Of a DNA stretch of 64,000 nt, positions 60,992-64,000 are shown piece by piece. The stretch spans positions 1-64,000 of the forward strand of contig CAZODO010000002.1 of NCBI GenBank assembly GCA_964578605.1, given 5' to 3'. Positions within the stretch are counted from its first letter, which is position 1. Every line of letters begins with the position of its first letter. The notes beneath the pieces are model-generated. The model was not told the DNA's origin. It ran no database searches and saw only the letters and a list, made by a program, of their open reading frames with translations. A program made the translations under genes and the position numbers. The stretch comes from JAXMHN01 sp964578605. GTDB lineage: Bacteria > Verrucomicrobiota > Verrucomicrobiia > Limisphaerales > SIBE01.

Positions 60992-63900
60992 TTACCCGTT
61001 CTTCCCGCAGCACTGCTTGTACTTCTTGCCGCTGCCGCACGGGCAGGGATCGTTCCGGCCCACTTTAGGTCCGGTCCGGACCGGTTTGGCCTTGGAGATG
61101 GCTTCGGAGGCTTCGCTGACCATTTCACTGGCCTTGGAGACCGGGCCGCCGCCGCTGGAGGCGGTCTGGGTTTGGGAACCGAGGGCGGCGGTGGGCTGGT
61201 GGACGGTTCGTTGGGGCAGGCTGCGCAGGAATTGGTCGAACGCCATCAGGCTGGAGGCGCTGCGGAAGATGTTATGGCAGATCTCGGTCTTGATATTGAC
61301 CATGAGCTCTTCGAACATCTTGAAGGCCTCAGCCTTGTACTCAATGAGCGGATCGCGCTGGCCGTAAGCCCGGAGCCCGATGCTATTCCGGAGGCTGTCC
61401 ATGCCATAGAGATGCTCCTGCCAGAGCTTGTCGATCGCGCTGAGGATGGTGTACCGCTCGATGGCCTTCAAGGCTTCGGGGTTCTCGAAGGTGATCTTGA
61501 GGTTGTAAGCGTCCCGCACGCTCTTCGAAATGAATTGGCAGACGGCGAACTGGGCCGGGTTCAGACCGTCGAAAAGGGAGCCCGGGACGGGTTGCTCTTC
61601 ACCCGTATGGGCGACACGCGTGATCTCGGACTCAGGAATCCCCAACGGGAAGTTCAAGTTCACCCAATCGGCCAGTCCGCGAATGTTCCAGTCCTCGGGG
61701 AGTTCGTCGGGGGAGGTGAACTCGGCGACCTTCGCCACGACGACCTCTTCCATGATGTCCATCAAGCGGTCGCGCGCGTCCTCGGAGTGGATAATCTCGT
61801 TGCGGAAGCCGTAGACGACTTCACGCTGCTTGTTCATGACGTCGTCGTACTCCAGCGTCCGTTTCCGGATTTGGAAGTTGTGCTGTTCGACGCGTTTCTG
61901 GGCCGTCTCGATCGAGCGGTTGAGGAGCGGATGTTCCAGTTCCTGCCCTTCCTCCAGGCCGACCCGCTCCATGACTTTGACGATGCGGTCTGAACCGAAG
62001 AGGCGCATCAAGTCGTCTTCCAACCCGATGAAGAAGTGGGAGGAACCCGGATCGCCCTGGCGTGCGCAGCGTCCGCGCAACTGGCGGTCAATGCGCCGGG
62101 CTTCGTGCCGTTCCGTCCCGATAACGTGCAAGCCGCCAATCTCCGCCACACCGGGCCCGAGTTTAATGTCCGTGCCGCGGCCGGCCATGTTGGTGGCGAT
62201 GGTGACGGCGCCGCGCTGGCCCGCGAAAGCCACGATCTCGGCTTCCTTCTGGTGGAATTTGGCGTTTAGCACCGAATGCACAATGTGCGCCTTGGCAAGC
62301 ATCCGCGAAAGCAATTCACTGACCTCGACCGAGATCGTGCCGACGAGGATAGGCCGCCCCTGGGCGTGGATCGTCTGGATCTCCTTGAGCACGGCGTCGT
62401 ACTTCTCGCGTTTGGTTTTGTAAACCGTGTCGTGCTTGTCCTTTCGCGCGACAGGTTTATTGGTCGGGATCACCAGGACCCCGAGCTTGTAAATGTCGAA
62501 GAACTCCGAGGCCTCCGTCTCGGCCGTTCCGGTCATGCCGGCCAGTTTGCGATAAAGGCGGAAGTAATTCTGAATCGTGATGGTCGCGAGCGTTTGGGTC
62601 TCGCGTTCAATGGCCACGCCTTCCTTGGCTTCCACCGCCTGGTGGAGGCCGTCGCTCCACCGCCGGCCGGTCATCAAGCGCCCGGTGTTTTCGTCGACAA
62701 TGACGACCTTGTTCTCCTGAATAACGTACTGAACGTCCTTCTGATAAAGGCAATAGGCCTTGAGAAGCTGCGAAATACAGTGGATCTGCTGGGCCCTGGC
62801 TTCGAACTCCGTCTGGAACTTGGTCTTGGCTTCCATGCGCTTGCGCACATCCGGTTCCGGGCCGGTATCGATCTCGTGGAAGGTCGTGATCAAATCCGGA
62901 AGCACGAAGGCGTCAGGGTCCTGCGGGCTCAGGAAGGTCCGCCCCTTTTCCGTCAGATCCGCGTCGTGGCTCTTTTCGTCCATGGCGAAGAAGAGCGTTT
63001 CCTTTTGAGCGTAAAGCTCGCGTTTGGACTGGTCGGCATGGAGTTGAAGCTCGGCCCGGTGCATCAGGCGATGGTTTTCCGCGTTCTCGAGCAACCGCAT
63101 GAGCCCTTCGGATTTCGGGTTGCCGATCTTGACGCGATAGAGCAGAAGCCCGATTTCGAATTCGAGCTTTTCGGGGTCGGACGGATTGGAGCCGTCTTCG
63201 GGATGGAGCTTCTTGAGCAGGTCATTGGCTTCGGCCAGAAAGCGGTTGCAGAGCTTTTCCTGGGCGTGGACGAGCGCTTCGACCTGAGGTTTGTACTGGG
63301 GATACTTGTCGTCGATGGCGACGACGGCCGGGCCGCTGATGATCAACGGAGTTCGGGCTTCATCGATGAGGATCGAGTCCACTTCATCGACAATCGCGTA
63401 GTAATGGCCCCGCTGGACCTGCTCTTCCTTGCGCGTCGCCATGCCGTTGTCGCGCAGGTAATCGAACCCGAACTCGGCGTTGGTGCCGTAAGTGATGTCG
63501 CAGTAGTACTGCTCGCGGCGGACGGCAGGCGATTGATCGTGAAGAATGCACCCGACCGTCAGGCCCAGAAACTTGTAGATCGCGCCCATCCATTCGCTAT
63601 CACGGGCCGCGAGGTAATCGTTCACCGTCACCACGTGCACCCCCAGGCCGGACAAGGCGTTCAGATACACAGGCAGGGTCGCCACGAGCGTCTTGCCTTC
63701 GCCAGTCGCCATTTCCGCGATCTTGCCCCGGTGCAGCGCCACGCCGCCGATCAACTGGACGTCGAACGGGATCATGTCCCACTTGAGAGGACGGCCGCGG
63801 ACGGTGATTTCGGTGCCGCAAAGGCGCCGGCAGGCGTTCTTCACGACCGCGAACGCTTCGGGCATGATTTCGTCCAGGGCCGCCGCCAACTCGGTGTTGT

Positions 63901-64000
63901 CCTTGATGGTGGAAAGCCGCGCCTTCCAATCGGCCGTTTTCTGCCGCAATGCGTCGTCCGGCAGGGATTGCAGCGAAGCCTCGAACTCGTTGATGGTGTG
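60992..64000 (-). CDS. secA: Preprotein translocase ATPase SecA (5' end beyond window)
   Basis: SecA powers Sec-dependent export through SecYEG. The frame is open from the stop at 60992 to the right window edge; the 17 codons beyond the first alternative start read HTINEFEASLQSLPDD, so the N-terminus is cut. GEGKTL Walker A, the substrate crosslinking segment, DEARTPLIISG and NMAGRGTDI are present. The C-terminus VGRNDPCPCGSGKKYKQCC is the zinc-binding SEC-C tail. The array D separates it from glgP. Confidence 0.95.
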   Translation of the reverse strand, partial: HTINEFEASLQSLPDDALRQKTADWKARLSTIKDNTELAAALDEIMPEAFAVVKNACRRLCGTEITVRGRPLKWDMIPFDVQLIGGVALHRGKIAEMATGEGKTLVATLPVYLNALSGLGVHVVTVNDYLAARDSEWMGAIYKFLGLTVGCILHDQSPAVRREQYYCDITYGTNAEFGFDYLRDNGMATRKEEQVQRGHYYAIVDEVDSILIDEARTPLIISGPAVVAIDDKYPQYKPQVEALVHAQEKLCNRFLAEANDLLKKLHPEDGSNPSDPEKLEFEIGLLLYRVKIGNPKSEGLMRLLENAENHRLMHRAELQLHADQSKRELYAQKETLFFAMDEKSHDADLTEKGRTFLSPQDPDAFVLPDLITTFHEIDTGPEPDVRKRMEAKTKFQTEFEARAQQIHCISQLLKAYCLYQKDVQYVIQENKVVIVDENTGRLMTGRRWSDGLHQAVEAKEGVAIERETQTLATITIQNYFRLYRKLAGMTGTAETEASEFFDIYKLGVLVIPTNKPVARKDKHDTVYKTKREKYDAVLKEIQTIHAQGRPILVGTISVEVSELLSRMLAKAHIVHSVLNAKFHQKEAEIVAFAGQRGAVTIATNMAGRGTDIKLGPGVAEIGGLHVIGTERHEARRIDRQLRGRCARQGDPGSSHFFIGLEDDLMRLFGSDRIVKVMERVGLEEGQELEHPLLNRSIETAQKRVEQHNFQIRKRTLEYDDVMNKQREVVYGFRNEIIHSEDARDRLMDIMEEVVVAKVAEFTSPDELPEDWNIRGLADWVNLNFPLGIPESEITRVAHTGEEQPVPGSLFDGLNPAQFAVCQFISKSVRDAYNLKITFENPEALKAIERYTILSAIDKLWQEHLYGMDSLRNSIGLRAYGQRDPLIEYKAEAFKMFEELMVNIKTEICHNIFRSASSLMAFDQFLRSLPQRTVHQPTAALGSQTQTASSGGGPVSKASEMVSEASEAISKAKPVRTGPKVGRNDPCPCGSGKKYKQCCGKNG

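Overview
The window is a GC-rich stretch of a bacterial chromosome, most likely from the Verrucomicrobiota (Pedosphaera/Limisphaerales-like). This is inferred from gene content, since no rRNA is present: many secreted sugar-active or sugar-binding proteins, Tat-exported Gfo/Idh/MocA and isomerase-like proteins, long surface proteins ending in a W...FYR(I/V) module, an 'MGDKSPK' micro-protein, and housekeeping genes (uvrA, rsmA, apt, a primary-type sigma factor, secA, pyk, glgP). A run of 10 N at 30976-30985 is an assembly gap inside an aminotransferase gene, so the window is a draft scaffold.

Layout. 1-6 kb: uvrA and a large exported TPR protein, then a promoter/hairpins/terminator block that looks like a small RNA gene (about 6001-6149). 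6.2-7.2 kb: a 40-residue basic micro-protein and a palindrome-rich intergenic region. 7.2-18.5 kb: an orphan antitoxin-like small protein, a secreted TIM-barrel hydrolase, a sugar isomerase/epimerase, a beta-helix protein and a 1769-residue multidomain surface protein. 18.8-22 kb: a lipoprotein, a GltD-type oxidoreductase and a TPR protein. 22-29 kb: a PHP phosphoesterase, a Tat-exported oxidoreductase and two exported proteins that look like a carbohydrate-processing set. 28.9-33 kb: queE, a class III aminotransferase (gapped), rsmA and a NUDIX hydrolase. 33-42 kb, minus strand: sppA, zinc protease, sigma-70 factor, apt, PAP2 phosphatase, ogg, comB and a tandem CBM9-like protein. 42-46 kb: a DUF883/ElaB-like protein and a three-gene exported sugar-isomerase-like operon. 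46-52 kb: a complete MacAB-TolC-type export operon. 52-56 kb: a CoA-binding protein and an AraC regulator divergent from a CBM9-like secreted protein. 55.7-64 kb: glgP-ppk2-pyk and secA (truncated by the window edge).

The most unusual signal is a set of four intergenic elements (29726-29813, 40611-40709, 52780-52867, 60750-60848). Each has eight or nine 11-bp units arranged as two opposed arms, and each sits between the stop of one gene and the start of the next co-directional gene. Two of them, 23 kb apart, share a 26-bp identical core. The unit sequence otherwise differs between elements, while the 11-bp (one helical turn) spacing and dyad layout are kept. I know of no described family with this architecture.
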